Source: Pseudobacteriovorax antillogorgiicola (GTDB taxonomy: Bacteria > Bdellovibrionota_B > Oligoflexia > Oligoflexales > Oligoflexaceae). From it: a stretch of 64,000 bases of DNA. The notes beneath the pieces are model-generated. The model did no database searches. It saw only the letters and a list, made by a program, of their open reading frames with translations, and was not told the DNA's origin. This document shows positions 54,110 through 63,298 of this stretch, piece after piece. Location: positions 16,482 through 80,481 of the forward strand of contig NZ_FWZT01000032.1 in assembly GCF_900177345.1 (NCBI RefSeq), read 5' to 3'. The translations under genes were made by a program, and so were the position numbers. The stretch's first letter is position 1; each line of letters starts with the position of its first letter.

Positions 54110-55378
54110 CTAAGGTTTACGAAGTTGGGTAGTCAGGGCCTCAGTTTCTAGCTTTGATAGGGAAACCTTTTCAATCAAATCACGAAATCCCGCCCCTAGG
54201 ACCTCATCCAGTTTTTCTAAGATCTCAACCACGTGGAGTTCTTCGACGCCAACCAAAGAACCGTAGGATCGTAAGTTGTCGTAGGTCGCTTCCCTGCCAT
54301 TGGACCCAATCTTAAGATAAAGGTTCTTTAGGGTAGTCTGATCCTGTACAACCGGACAAACGTCGTAAAGAGGTGATAACGAAAATTTACCACCTTGATA
54401 CAAGAAAGAGTGATTTCTCAGATGATCATCGGTATTCGACGTAGCGATATTCAGAGCAATCCTTCCTAACAGCTCCTTTTGATCTGCGATATAGTTCTCA
54501 CCGTACTGTTGGAGAAAACGATCAAGGTCCTGATATCCCCATATTCCATAATCCCTCTCGCTAGCCCCTATGGCTGTCAAAGCAGAGACTGCATGGATTT
54601 TTTTAGCGCCTTGATCGGCAATAGGGCTGCGATCAAACCGCTTAATAAGATATATAGCTCGGCCAGCGACCTCGATGAGTTTCGTCTCAGGAACATTAAG
54701 GCCAAGTTTACGACCAAGTTCCATCATCACATATTCATACTTAGTGACGGGCGAAGGATCATCCTCACGGGGGAACTTTGCCAGCCAATACTCATTGCCG
54801 ATCCGCACAGTGGCTTTTGGCCTCGCCCCTCCAAGAGAAGTTCCTCTAAAGAAGTATTGGGCAAGATTCTTGTTCTCATCGGTTTTCTCAAATTTGATCA
54901 AATCCTCGATATGATCCAGCATATCGAGAAAGTCATCGTTGCTAGAGATCTTCGCTCCCTGATTTTCTAGTCGGATCTTCTCAAAATCTTCATCGAAGCC
55001 ACCTAATTGCTCTGGGCTGATACCAAATCCCAATGCACCAAATCTATCCTCTGGATCTGCGAGGCAGAGATACTCAATTTCAGATAGCTCTTGGACGCCC
55101 TTTAGGCGTGAAAGAACATGACGCCCCCAGCCATCTGGGGAAGCGTCTCGGATTGCTCCTGGTAGGTCGAAGCCTTCTTCTGTGGTAAAAGTTCTCTCCT
55201 TAAGAGGGAGCTGGATAGGATCTATGGGAATGGCGTTATCTCTTTCCAAATAGCGCTTACCATAGGTGAACTCAGAAATTGAGTTACGGCCATCGTAGGT
55301 ATATTGGAGCCTACCGCAAGGTACAGGTTCTGATTGTCCTTCAAGCCAGATATGCACAATAATGTTTTTTGTATCCAT
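54110..55378 (-). CDS. hipA: HipA-family serine/threonine kinase toxin
   Basis: 422 residues with an N-terminal coupling domain (GFDLPGAIRDASPDGWGRHV) and a HipA kinase domain: P-loop-like GTSLGGARPKATVRI, YLIKRFDR, and the catalytic loop NIATSNTDDHLRNHSFLY with Asp and Asn, then SPLYDVCP for the metal Asp. HipA toxins phosphorylate glutamyl-tRNA synthetase or other targets and slow growth. The antitoxin-like HTH gene lies 9 bases upstream. The C-terminal region is standard for the family. Confidence 0.88.
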   Translation of the reverse strand: MDTKNIIVHIWLEGQSEPVPCGRLQYTYDGRNSISEFTYGKRYLERDNAIPIDPIQLPLKERTFTTEEGFDLPGAIRDASPDGWGRHVLSRLKGVQELSEIEYLCLADPEDRFGALGFGISPEQLGGFDEDFEKIRLENQGAKISSNDDFLDMLDHIEDLIKFEKTDENKNLAQYFFRGTSLGGARPKATVRIGNEYWLAKFPREDDPSPVTKYEYVMMELGRKLGLNVPETKLIEVAGRAIYLIKRFDRSPIADQGAKKIHAVSALTAIGASERDYGIWGYQDLDRFLQQYGENYIADQKELLGRIALNIATSNTDDHLRNHSFLYQGGKFSLSPLYDVCPVVQDQTTLKNLYLKIGSNGREATYDNLRSYGSLVGVEELHVVEILEKLDEVLGAGFRDLIEKVSLSKLETEALTTQLRKP

Positions 55379-55387
55379 TGTTGGTCC

Positions 55388-55711
55388 CTAAAAATCGAGA
55401 TTGTCGTCCGAAGCTTTTTGCTTTTTTCCATGGCGAATACGATCTAAGCTCAAACCAAAGCTGTCTTTTGCCGGATTGGCTAAATCAAAGAACTCCTCTG
55501 TCATTCCCAAGGCTATGAGCACTTTGAGAAATGTTTCCAAACTCGGAAGTGACTTTTTCGCAATGAGCTTCTTGTAAGCTCTGATCGAGATTTTTGCCCG
55601 TTTTGCAATTTCCCCTTGGGACCAGTTGCGCTTCTTCCTTGCTAGTTCCAAATCATCGATCAACCTGTTGTAGTTGGCATTTATCTTTGGATTTTCAAGG
55701 ACTTGAGACAT
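55388..55711 (-). CDS. hipB: HipB-like helix-turn-helix antitoxin
   Basis: A 107-residue Xre-type DNA-binding protein with the helix-turn-helix SQGEIAKRAKISIRAYKKLIAKKSLPSLETFLKVLIALGM. This is the usual partner of HipA: it binds its own promoter and the toxin. AAAGGGAATTCC before the ATG contains the ribosome site. Its 3' tail is lysine-rich. The divergent region with several inverted repeats between it and the restriction operon probably contains its operators. Confidence 0.85.
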   Translation of the reverse strand: MSQVLENPKINANYNRLIDDLELARKKRNWSQGEIAKRAKISIRAYKKLIAKKSLPSLETFLKVLIALGMTEEFFDLANPAKDSFGLSLDRIRHGKKQKASDDNLDF

Positions 55712-55770
55712 GGAATTCCCTTTTGTTCAGAGAGAGGGGGTATAAATATGCCCTTTTTTGATCATTACAG

Positions 55771-55782
55771 GCATTATAATGC
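55771..55782. promoter_or_regulatory. Perfect palindrome GCATTATAATGC upstream of hipB
   Basis: A 12-bp dyad, 60 bases before the hipB start. The central TATAAT could also be a -10 element. Likely operator for HipB. Confidence 0.45.
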
Positions 55783-55838
55783 ATCACCCTTTATTCTATC
55801 GTCAATTTGAGAAGAAAACTCAATCCCCAATTCACTAA

Positions 55839-55856
55839 AGTGCATAAAAATGCACT
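55839..55856. promoter_or_regulatory. Inverted repeat AGTGCAT-AAAA-ATGCACT
   Basis: Seven-base arms around AAAA, midway between the divergent hipB and restriction operons. It shares the GTGCA half-site with the repeat at 55917. Confidence 0.45.
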
Positions 55857-55918
55857 AAAATTTTGAATAAAGGTATATATATTCCCCTTTAAGGAAACAA
55901 AAGTTGTACGTCCCAGTG

Positions 55919-56000
55919 CAGTAATAAAAATACTGTAGAAAAAGCCTTGACTGACCGAGAAGGATAGGAAATAAATATTGCAGTATTCAAGTTACTGCAA
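55919..56000 (+). promoter_or_regulatory. Promoter and operator pair of the type I restriction operon
   Basis: TTGACT (55947-55952) and ATAAAT (55971-55976), 18 apart, form a reasonable promoter. Two inverted repeats with the same half-site flank it: CAGTA...TACTG at 55919-55935 and TTGCAGTA-TTCAAGT-TACTGCAA at 55978-56000. The second starts two bases after the -10 box and ends in the AAGGAG ribosome site of the first gene. A dimeric repressor binding here would block transcription; the protein is unknown. Confidence 0.5.
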
Positions 56001-56012
56001 GGAGTTGTTTGA

Positions 56013-56579
56013 ATGACGAAGCTCAGTGAATTGTGTGACATACAAATGGGATATACATTAAGGGGGCGATTAGAGCCAGACCCGAAGGGAGAATACTGCT
56101 TTCTTCAGCCACGGGCGATCAGCTCAAACCTTGAGATTGATAGAAATGAACTGCAGCGAGCGCCTTTTTCAGGGAAGAGTTCAGATAGCGTGCTCATCCC
56201 TGGTGATATCATTTTTATCAGCAAAGGCCCAAGGATCGGAGCCATTTATCTCAAACAAGTTCCGCCCAATACAGTCGCTACAAGTCACTTTATTATCATC
56301 CGAACCAATTCCAAGAAAATTCTACCAGAATATCTAGCCTGGTACTTAAATAATAGAACAGGCGAGTATTTCAGAAAGAATAGGGAGGGAACCGCCATTC
56401 AGCAAATCAAAGTCAATGTACTCAAAGAGTCCGTTATAGAAATCCTCGATTTAGAGCAGCAGCAGCAAATTGTAGACCTTGGAAATCTAGTGAAAAAGGA
56501 ACGTCAATTGCTGGAGAAACTCGCTGATAGAAAAGAACAGCTTATCAATAGCATTCAGCAGTCATTTTTTACCAAGTAA
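56013..56579 (+). CDS. Half-length HsdS-like specificity protein (single target-recognition domain)
   Basis: 188 residues: one target-recognition domain (IQMGYTLRGRLEPDPKGEYCFLQPRAIS at the start, SHFIIIRTN, YLAWYLNNRTGEYFRKNREGTAIQQIKVNVLKES, typical of type I S proteins) and one helical spacer (LEQQQQIVDLGNLVKKERQLLEKLADRKEQL). A normal HsdS has two such units. It is the first gene of the restriction operon, with AAGGAG eight bases before its ATG. A half-S could dimerise to give a new specificity or assist or regulate the full-length HsdS; no function is proven. Confidence 0.82.
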   Translation: MTKLSELCDIQMGYTLRGRLEPDPKGEYCFLQPRAISSNLEIDRNELQRAPFSGKSSDSVLIPGDIIFISKGPRIGAIYLKQVPPNTVATSHFIIIRTNSKKILPEYLAWYLNNRTGEYFRKNREGTAIQQIKVNVLKESVIEILDLEQQQQIVDLGNLVKKERQLLEKLADRKEQLINSIQQSFFTK

Positions 56580-56600
56580 ATTTAACATAGAAAGAAGAAC

Positions 56601-58097
56601 ATGAAAATCGATCAGAATGAAGTGAATAGTATTTTATGGAAAGCCTGCGACACCTTTCGCGGTACGGTCGACCCATCGGCCTACAAAGACTATATCTTGG
56701 TGATGCTGTTTATCAAATACATCAGCGATGTTTGGGATGAGCACTATGAGGAGCTACAAAAAAAGTTCGGTGACAATAAGGATCGTATTGAATCACGACT
56801 AAAGAAAGAACGATTCTATATACCGGAAGGTTGTACTTTCAATGAGCTATTTGCCCAGAGAAACGAAACTAAGATCGGCTCTATCATTAACATGGCTCTT
56901 GAAGCTATCGAAGATGCCAACAAGGTTAAGTTAGAAGGCGTTTTCCGCAATATTGACTACAACTCTGAGGCCAATCTTGGCTCCACAAAAGAACGTAACA
57001 AACGACTAAAAGAACTTCTTGAAGACTTCAACGACGAGCGCCTCAATCTAAGGCCTTCTCGTGTTGGTAATCTTGATGTCATCGGCAATGCCTATGAGTA
57101 TCTCATTGCAAACTTTGCGGCTGGGGCTGGAAAGAAGGCTGGTGAATTTTATACTCCTGCGGAGGTATCTGAGCTAGTAGCCGAGCTTGTTGATCCGAAA
57201 AAAGGCGAACGAATCTGCGATCCTGCTTGCGGGTCTGGCTCTTTGTTGATTAAGTGTGCCAATCAAATCAAGGATACCAGAGACTTTGCCCTTTACGGCC
57301 AGGAAATAAACTCGGGAACTTGGGCACTTGCCAAGATGAATATGTTCCTTCATGGAACGGACTCGGCTCACATTGAAAAGGGTGATACCCTTAATCATCC
57401 TCAGCTAAAAGAAGATGACAAGCTTATGAAATTCGATGTGGTCGTCGCCAATCCACCCTTCTCACTAGATAAGTGGGGAGCTGAGAAGGCAGGTGATGAT
57501 GTCTATAAACGCTATCATCGTGGAATTCCTCCCAAGACTAAAGGCGATTATGCCTTTATCTCCCATATGATTGAGACTATCAATCGCGACAATGGCCGTG
57601 TAGGCGTCGTTGTTCCTCATGGTGTCCTTTTCAGAGGTTCTACTGAGGGGAAGATACGAACTAAATTGATTGAAGAGAATCTATTAGACGCCGTTATAGG
57701 ATTGCCTCCCAATCTATTTTTCGGAACAGGCATCCCGGCCGCTATTTTGCTGTTTAAGCAAGGACGTGATGACGATACGGTTCTGTTTATCGATGCCAAA
57801 GAAGGATTCGAGAAAGGCACGAATCAAAATAGGTTGAGAGTGGAAGATATAGAGAAGATTGTAAAGACCTATCAGGATAGAGAATCAATCGATAAATACT
57901 CATATCTGGCTACCTGTGATGAAATAAAGGAAAACGACTATAACTTAAATATACCCCGGTATGTTGATATTTTTGAAGAAGAAGAAGAAATCGATATAAA
58001 TGGAGTTCAAAGGGAAATAAAGATTATTGAATCCGAGCTTAAGGATACCCAGTTGAAAATGCAGGAATACTTGAAGGAGCTTGGATATGAGGTCTAA
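56601..58097 (+). CDS. hsdM: Type I restriction-modification system, methyltransferase subunit
   Basis: 498 residues, adenine-N6 methyltransferase. SAM motif DPACGSGSLL (about 207-216) and catalytic NPPF in DVVVANPPFSLDKW (about 284). The N-terminal N6_MTase bundle (DYILVMLFIKYISDVWDEHYEEL) is present. It starts 22 bases after the half-S gene and overlaps hsdS by 11 bases, so the three are co-expressed. It protects the host genome and is needed for restriction by the M2S(R) complex. Confidence 0.95.
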   Translation: MKIDQNEVNSILWKACDTFRGTVDPSAYKDYILVMLFIKYISDVWDEHYEELQKKFGDNKDRIESRLKKERFYIPEGCTFNELFAQRNETKIGSIINMALEAIEDANKVKLEGVFRNIDYNSEANLGSTKERNKRLKELLEDFNDERLNLRPSRVGNLDVIGNAYEYLIANFAAGAGKKAGEFYTPAEVSELVAELVDPKKGERICDPACGSGSLLIKCANQIKDTRDFALYGQEINSGTWALAKMNMFLHGTDSAHIEKGDTLNHPQLKEDDKLMKFDVVVANPPFSLDKWGAEKAGDDVYKRYHRGIPPKTKGDYAFISHMIETINRDNGRVGVVVPHGVLFRGSTEGKIRTKLIEENLLDAVIGLPPNLFFGTGIPAAILLFKQGRDDDTVLFIDAKEGFEKGTNQNRLRVEDIEKIVKTYQDRESIDKYSYLATCDEIKENDYNLNIPRYVDIFEEEEEIDINGVQREIKIIESELKDTQLKMQEYLKELGYEV

Positions 58098-59289
58098 TTT
58101 AAACACTGTTAAAGTATCAACTATACTCGAAAGAGTTCAAACGAAGGTAGATGTTGAGCCGGACAAGCTTTACAGGGAAATTGGAATCCGCTCGCATGGG
58201 AAGGGCATTTTTCATAAAGAAGAAACCTCTGGGAAAGATATTGGTAATAAAAGGGTTTTTCATATTGAATCAGACTGTCTTGTGCTTAATATCGTTTTTG
58301 CATGGGAACAAGCTGTAGCGAAAACAACGACAAATGAAGTAGGTATGATCGCCTCGCACCGTTTTCCAATGTACAGTCCAGTGCAAGGAAAAGTAGACCT
58401 CGATTATCTACTGTACTATTTTAAATCACCAATTGGGAAGTATAAACTAGGATTAGCCTCTCCGGGAGGTGCTGGAAGAAACAAGACCCTAGGACAAAAA
58501 GAATTCAATGAGTTGGAGTTAAAACTTCCAACATATCCAGAACAAAAGAAAATCGCCCAAATCCTCTCCACCTGGGATAAGGCCATTGCTCAGCTAGAAA
58601 CTTTGATCGAGCTTAAAGAAAAGAGAAAACGGGGGTTGATGCGGTACCGTTTAGATGTCGGAAACGGGAAGGGATCTATGTATAGATTCGAGGATATTGT
58701 GTCGTGGACTCAGCTAGGGACCACGAGTAGAGGGATATCTTCTGGTGGCAAAGCTAAGAAGCTTGTAAAGATGGGTAATTTAAACTGGGGGGGATTGAAC
58801 TTAGAAAAGATTGAAGATATTGAGGGTAAAGAGCAAGAACTAGAGGCATTTTGCCTAAAACCTGGCGATCTTTTATTTAATACAAGGAACACTCCAGAGC
58901 TTGTTGGAAAATCAGCCGTCTGGAAATTAAGCTGTTCACAATATGTATTCGATAACAATATTAACAGAATTAGATTTAAAGATGGTTTTAGACCAGAATA
59001 TATTTGCAGTTTACTTTCCAATGGACATGGCAAAGCGAGATTAAAAGCCATAGCTGTTGGAAGCACTAGCGTAGCAGCAATATACTGGAAGGATCTGAAA
59101 AGGCTTAAAATGAGTATTCCTCAATCTAGCTTTCAAGTAAAGACAGTAGAGCTTTTTGAACTGCTTCAAAATGAAATTGATGAAGGGAAGAGGCTAAAAT
59201 CTAAAATAGAAATGCAAAAAAAAGCCCTAATGCAACAACTCCTAACCGGCAAAAAGAGAGTCAAACTAGACGAGGTCGATCATGGATAA
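58087..59289 (+). CDS. hsdS: Type I restriction-modification system, specificity subunit
   Basis: 400 residues with two target-recognition domains and two conserved spacers: LPTYPEQKKIAQILSTWDKAIAQLETLIELKEKRKRGL (central) and NEIDEGKRLKSKIEMQKKALMQQLLTGKKR (C-terminal). It determines the bipartite DNA target of the methylase and nuclease. The ATG at 58087 follows AAGGAG by eight bases inside the hsdM end; the frame opens at a TTG six bases upstream. It overlaps hsdR by eight bases. Confidence 0.93.
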   Translation: MRSNLNTVKVSTILERVQTKVDVEPDKLYREIGIRSHGKGIFHKEETSGKDIGNKRVFHIESDCLVLNIVFAWEQAVAKTTTNEVGMIASHRFPMYSPVQGKVDLDYLLYYFKSPIGKYKLGLASPGGAGRNKTLGQKEFNELELKLPTYPEQKKIAQILSTWDKAIAQLETLIELKEKRKRGLMRYRLDVGNGKGSMYRFEDIVSWTQLGTTSRGISSGGKAKKLVKMGNLNWGGLNLEKIEDIEGKEQELEAFCLKPGDLLFNTRNTPELVGKSAVWKLSCSQYVFDNNINRIRFKDGFRPEYICSLLSNGHGKARLKAIAVGSTSVAAIYWKDLKRLKMSIPQSSFQVKTVELFELLQNEIDEGKRLKSKIEMQKKALMQQLLTGKKRVKLDEVDHG

Positions 59290-62200
59290 AAGCGAGGTCT
59301 TCAAAGAAAAAACTGCGAGTCAACTGCCAGCTCTCCGTCTGCTCTCCAATCTGAACTACAAATACCTGAGCATCGACGAAGCCCTAAGACTACGCGGCTC
59401 CAAAGCATCCAAAGTAATCCTGGAAGAGGTTCTTGAGAAATGGCTCAGGGAGAATAATTCCTACACCTTTAAGGGTAAGAAAAGAGCCTTTTCAGAAAAA
59501 AGTATTCGTACCGCTGTGGAAAGCCTAACCAATATTGGTATCGAAGGTCTAGTTGATACCAATTCCAAGGTATACGACCTTCTTGTTAGTGGTAAAGCAT
59601 GTACGGAAACTGTGGATGGTGATAGTAAAGATCAGGATATTGAGTTTATCAACTTCAAAAATCCAGAGAAAAACATCTTTCACGTAACTCAAGAGTTCAG
59701 TGTCGAGCGAAAAGGAAGTCATCAGACACGACGCCCAGATATTGTTATATTCGTGAATGGCATCCCTCTAGTTGTAATAGAATGTAAGGCTCCCACCCTA
59801 GAAAGTAAGAGCGATGAGACCCCTGAATTGCAGGCCATTAGCCAGCATCTTCGCAATCAAGGGCAAGATGAGATTCAGCAACTATTTGTCTACAGTCAGA
59901 TATTGATGGCTGTGGCAGGTCCCTTTGCTAAGTATGGTGCTATAAATGCGGGAGAAAAGTTCTGGTCCCAATGGAAGGAGGATGGAACTGAGATTGACGC
60001 AAAGCAGTACAACCGTGACCTCATCAAAGCAATCAATAAGCCTCTGTCCGATGAATTGGTCTCTAAAATTCATGTGGACACCCTTGACATAGAGCATAAG
60101 AATTTAAAAGAAGTTTTGACTGAAGTCGATAGGCTACCCACTGAGCAGGATAAACTTATCTACAGCCTCTTAAACACCAAGAGGTTATTGGACATCATTC
60201 AAAAGTTTGTTGTCTACGACGCTGGCGTTAAAAAACTCCCTCGTTATCAACAGTACTTTGCTGTCAAAGCAACGATTCAAAAGATACTATCAGCACCTGC
60301 CAATGCTCCCCGCGAAGGCGGCCTTATCTGGCACACTACTGGCTCAGGTAAATCTCTTACCATGGTGATGCTGGCTAAGGCTTTGACTTTTGAGAAGGAT
60401 ATTAAGAATCCGAAGGTCGTCTTGGTAACTGATCGTGTATCATTAGATAAGCAGATCAAAAAAACCTTTAACAACTGTGACAAGTTAGCTGTTCGTGCTA
60501 CTTCGGGAAAACACCTTGTAGGTCTTATTGACCCTAGTAAGGTCGATTCAGCTAAAAGAAGTAAGTCAGATAATGCCGATGTCATCACTACGGTTATTGA
60601 CAAGTTCGAGTCGGCGGCGAAGGCTAAGGTTAGCTCAGAGGATCGAGACGTCTTTGTCCTTGTTGATGAAAGTCATCGCTCCCAGTTCGGCTCTAATCAT
60701 GCGAAGATGAAACTCGTATTTCCCAATGCCTGTTACATTGGCTTTACGGGTACTCCGTTGATGAAGAAGGATAAAAGCACAGCCACGAAATTTGGTGGAT
60801 TGATTCACAAATATACCATGGATATGGCGATCCAAGATAAGGCCGTAACAAAGCTCCTTTATGAGGGCCGGATTTCCAAAATGGATGCAGAGGCTGGAGA
60901 GATCAACGAGTGGTTTGATCGCTTTACCCAAGACCTTAGCCCCGAACAAAAAGCCGATGTACTCAAGCGGATTAATCTGACAGAGGCCATTAGCAGCTCA
61001 TCTCGTCGTATGCAGCATATTGCCTATGACGTCGGGCGTCACTTTATAAAAGATGTTCAGCCGATTGGATTTAAGGCGATGTTTGCTACTTCAAGTAAGA
61101 GCAAGGCCATAGCTTACCAAAAACTTCTAAAACGCTTTTTCCCCAATCTTTATGTGGAAGTGATGATGTCAGCCCCTGACACCAGAGAGGGGAATGAGGA
61201 GGTCGAGAGCAAGAGTGATATTAATGAATTTTGGGATCGTGTCCTATCTCTCTATAAAAACGAAGCTAGCTACAATGATCAAGTGGTCGAATCCTTCAAA
61301 TCTGATGAAGGAGTTCAAATTCTTATTGTCGTTGATAAGCTTTTGACTGGTTTCGACGCTCCCATTAACCAAGTGCTCTATGTGGACAAACCACTAAAAG
61401 AGCACGGAGTTCTCCAGGCTATCGCCAGGACCAACCGATTGGCCGACGGCAAAGACTTTGGCTTAATCATTGACTATTGGGGTATTCTTGGAAAGCTAAA
61501 TGAGGCATTGGATACTTATTCAGGAATAGAAGGATTTGATGAAGAGGACGTCAAGGAAACCCTAACAGGCGTAGAAGTTGAGCTAAAAAAGCTTGAAGAG
61601 CGTCGCACCCATGTTTGGGACATTTTCAAAGAGGTTTCTAACCAGAAAGATATTGAACAGATGCGTCGGCATTTGGCTCCCATTGATCGAAGGGAAGACT
61701 TTTATGACACTTTCAATATCTTTGCCCGTACCCTGAAGCTAGCCCTTGCTACGGCGACTTTCTACAATGATAACAGCGATAAGAAAATCAAAGGCTACAA
61801 GGATGATCTTAAATTCTTCACCAAACTCCGCATCTTGGCAAAGACTTCTTATGGCGATTACATCGATCACAAAGTCTACGAGAGACAGATTCTCGAAATG
61901 GTGGAAAATCAGATTGACGCTGAAAAGGTTGAGACGATTATCGATATGGTCGACATTTTCAACGTAGATTTTCCTAAAGAAATCGAAGAAATTTCAGATC
62001 CGGCAGCAAAGGCCGACACCATAGCTCACAGGACAAAAAAGACCGCAACAGAAAAAATGGAAGAAGATCCTGTGCTCTACCAGTCGTTAGCTGAACGGGT
62101 GGAAAAGCTAATTGAAAAGTTTCAGAATAAGCTGATTTCGGCGGTTGAGTACCTAAAGAATGCTACTGAGATTTATGAAGAAGCCGTTGGCAAAAAAGCT

Positions 62201-62530
62201 CAAAGTGTGCCTGATGCCGTTAGGGACAATGAGGATGCACAGGTATACTACAGGCTTGTAAAAAAGCAGATGGATGATATCATTTCTGTACGGAATGAGA
62301 AAATCACAGATGAAGCCCTTGCTGAATTATCGGTTAAGGCCAACAAGATAATCGAAGAGCATAAGATTATCGACTGGCATCGCAACCAAGATCGACGGAA
62401 TGATATGTCATTGGACATTGAAGATCTCTTGTACAACTATAAGGGGCGTTTCAATCTGAGTATTTCTCATGAAGAAATCGAAGGTATCATTGAAAAGCTT
62501 ATCCATACTGCGGAGGTGAGGGATAAGTAA
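59282..62530 (+). CDS. hsdR: Type I restriction-modification system, restriction subunit
   Basis: 1082 residues. The N-terminal PD-(D/E)xK nuclease has RPDIVIFVNGIPLVVIECK (Asp near 150, Glu-x-Lys near 166). The SF2 translocase follows with Walker A HTTGSGKSLT (about 353), DESHRSQFG, the FTGTPL motif III and QAIARTNRL motif VI. The C-terminal helical region binds HsdM. It cleaves unmodified DNA after translocation. No interruption is seen in the frame. Confidence 0.95.
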   Translation: MDKSEVFKEKTASQLPALRLLSNLNYKYLSIDEALRLRGSKASKVILEEVLEKWLRENNSYTFKGKKRAFSEKSIRTAVESLTNIGIEGLVDTNSKVYDLLVSGKACTETVDGDSKDQDIEFINFKNPEKNIFHVTQEFSVERKGSHQTRRPDIVIFVNGIPLVVIECKAPTLESKSDETPELQAISQHLRNQGQDEIQQLFVYSQILMAVAGPFAKYGAINAGEKFWSQWKEDGTEIDAKQYNRDLIKAINKPLSDELVSKIHVDTLDIEHKNLKEVLTEVDRLPTEQDKLIYSLLNTKRLLDIIQKFVVYDAGVKKLPRYQQYFAVKATIQKILSAPANAPREGGLIWHTTGSGKSLTMVMLAKALTFEKDIKNPKVVLVTDRVSLDKQIKKTFNNCDKLAVRATSGKHLVGLIDPSKVDSAKRSKSDNADVITTVIDKFESAAKAKVSSEDRDVFVLVDESHRSQFGSNHAKMKLVFPNACYIGFTGTPLMKKDKSTATKFGGLIHKYTMDMAIQDKAVTKLLYEGRISKMDAEAGEINEWFDRFTQDLSPEQKADVLKRINLTEAISSSSRRMQHIAYDVGRHFIKDVQPIGFKAMFATSSKSKAIAYQKLLKRFFPNLYVEVMMSAPDTREGNEEVESKSDINEFWDRVLSLYKNEASYNDQVVESFKSDEGVQILIVVDKLLTGFDAPINQVLYVDKPLKEHGVLQAIARTNRLADGKDFGLIIDYWGILGKLNEALDTYSGIEGFDEEDVKETLTGVEVELKKLEERRTHVWDIFKEVSNQKDIEQMRRHLAPIDRREDFYDTFNIFARTLKLALATATFYNDNSDKKIKGYKDDLKFFTKLRILAKTSYGDYIDHKVYERQILEMVENQIDAEKVETIIDMVDIFNVDFPKEIEEISDPAAKADTIAHRTKKTATEKMEEDPVLYQSLAERVEKLIEKFQNKLISAVEYLKNATEIYEEAVGKKAQSVPDAVRDNEDAQVYYRLVKKQMDDIISVRNEKITDEALAELSVKANKIIEEHKIIDWHRNQDRRNDMSLDIEDLLYNYKGRFNLSISHEEIEGIIEKLIHTAEVRDK

Positions 62531-63259
62531 ATGCTAAAAGGATCATGGATGATAAGAACGGTAGAGTATGGCACCAAGAAAGTTGTTTACCATATAAACT
62601 TTACTGACCGAAAAACAGCAGCTTTAAATGTCAATCCTGATCAAAGCATTGTCGTAAATGCTCCGAAAGAAACCTCTCCGAAGAGGTTGGATGAGCTTGT
62701 ATTGAAAAGAGCTAGGTGGCTTCTCAAACAGCAAAGGGAGTTTGCGAAGCTACCTGATGTTAATCCTGGATTTTCCTACAAGAGTGGTGAGACTCACCGC
62801 TATTTGGGACGGCAATACCGACTAAAAATCGTCAAATCGAGCCAGATAGATATTAAGCTAAAAATGGGACGGATTGAGGTATCCAGTAATGAGGTTGCCC
62901 CTGAAGTTATAAAGACCCTGTTAGATCGTTGGTTTGAACTGAAGTCCCAGCAAAAGCTGGAGGAAAAATTTCAGAAGTGTCTCTTAGTCTTTACCGATAC
63001 CAGTAAGAAGCCAAGGCTCAGAATCAAGACAATGAAAAAGCGATGGGGTAGCTGCACCAAAAATGGCACCATTACCCTGAATCCAGAGTTAATCCACTGT
63101 GCTAGCTCGGCAATTGAATACGTAATTTTTCATGAATTGTCTCATTTGGTAGAGATGAATCACTCGGCGAAATTTTATCGTATCCTATCAAAGTATGTTC
63201 CTAACTGGGAAAAAGTGAAGGAGAGGCTTGACCAGCAAGGGACAGAGTTTCTTCTATAG
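62531..63259 (+). CDS. YgjP-type (M48-like) metallopeptidase of the restriction operon
   Basis: 242 residues with the zinc site FHELSHLVEMNHSAKFY (His-Glu-x-x-His and a later His) and the N-terminal YgjP/DUF45 pattern (RWLLKQQREFAKL, GETHRYLGRQYRLKI, MKKRWGSCTKNGTI). Such proteins often accompany type I restriction operons; their role is unknown. Its ATG abuts the hsdR stop. A second ATG (62549) follows AAAGGA and may be the real start. Confidence 0.85.
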   Translation: MLKGSWMIRTVEYGTKKVVYHINFTDRKTAALNVNPDQSIVVNAPKETSPKRLDELVLKRARWLLKQQREFAKLPDVNPGFSYKSGETHRYLGRQYRLKIVKSSQIDIKLKMGRIEVSSNEVAPEVIKTLLDRWFELKSQQKLEEKFQKCLLVFTDTSKKPRLRIKTMKKRWGSCTKNGTITLNPELIHCASSAIEYVIFHELSHLVEMNHSAKFYRILSKYVPNWEKVKERLDQQGTEFLL

Positions 63260-63298
63260 CTATGTGGAGGGGCCTAATAGATGGTTTTTCGGGAATTT

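Noticed and set aside
56013..59289. Phase-variable inversion between the two specificity genes
   Set aside because: I saw no shared repeats between the half-S and the full HsdS that would allow recombination.
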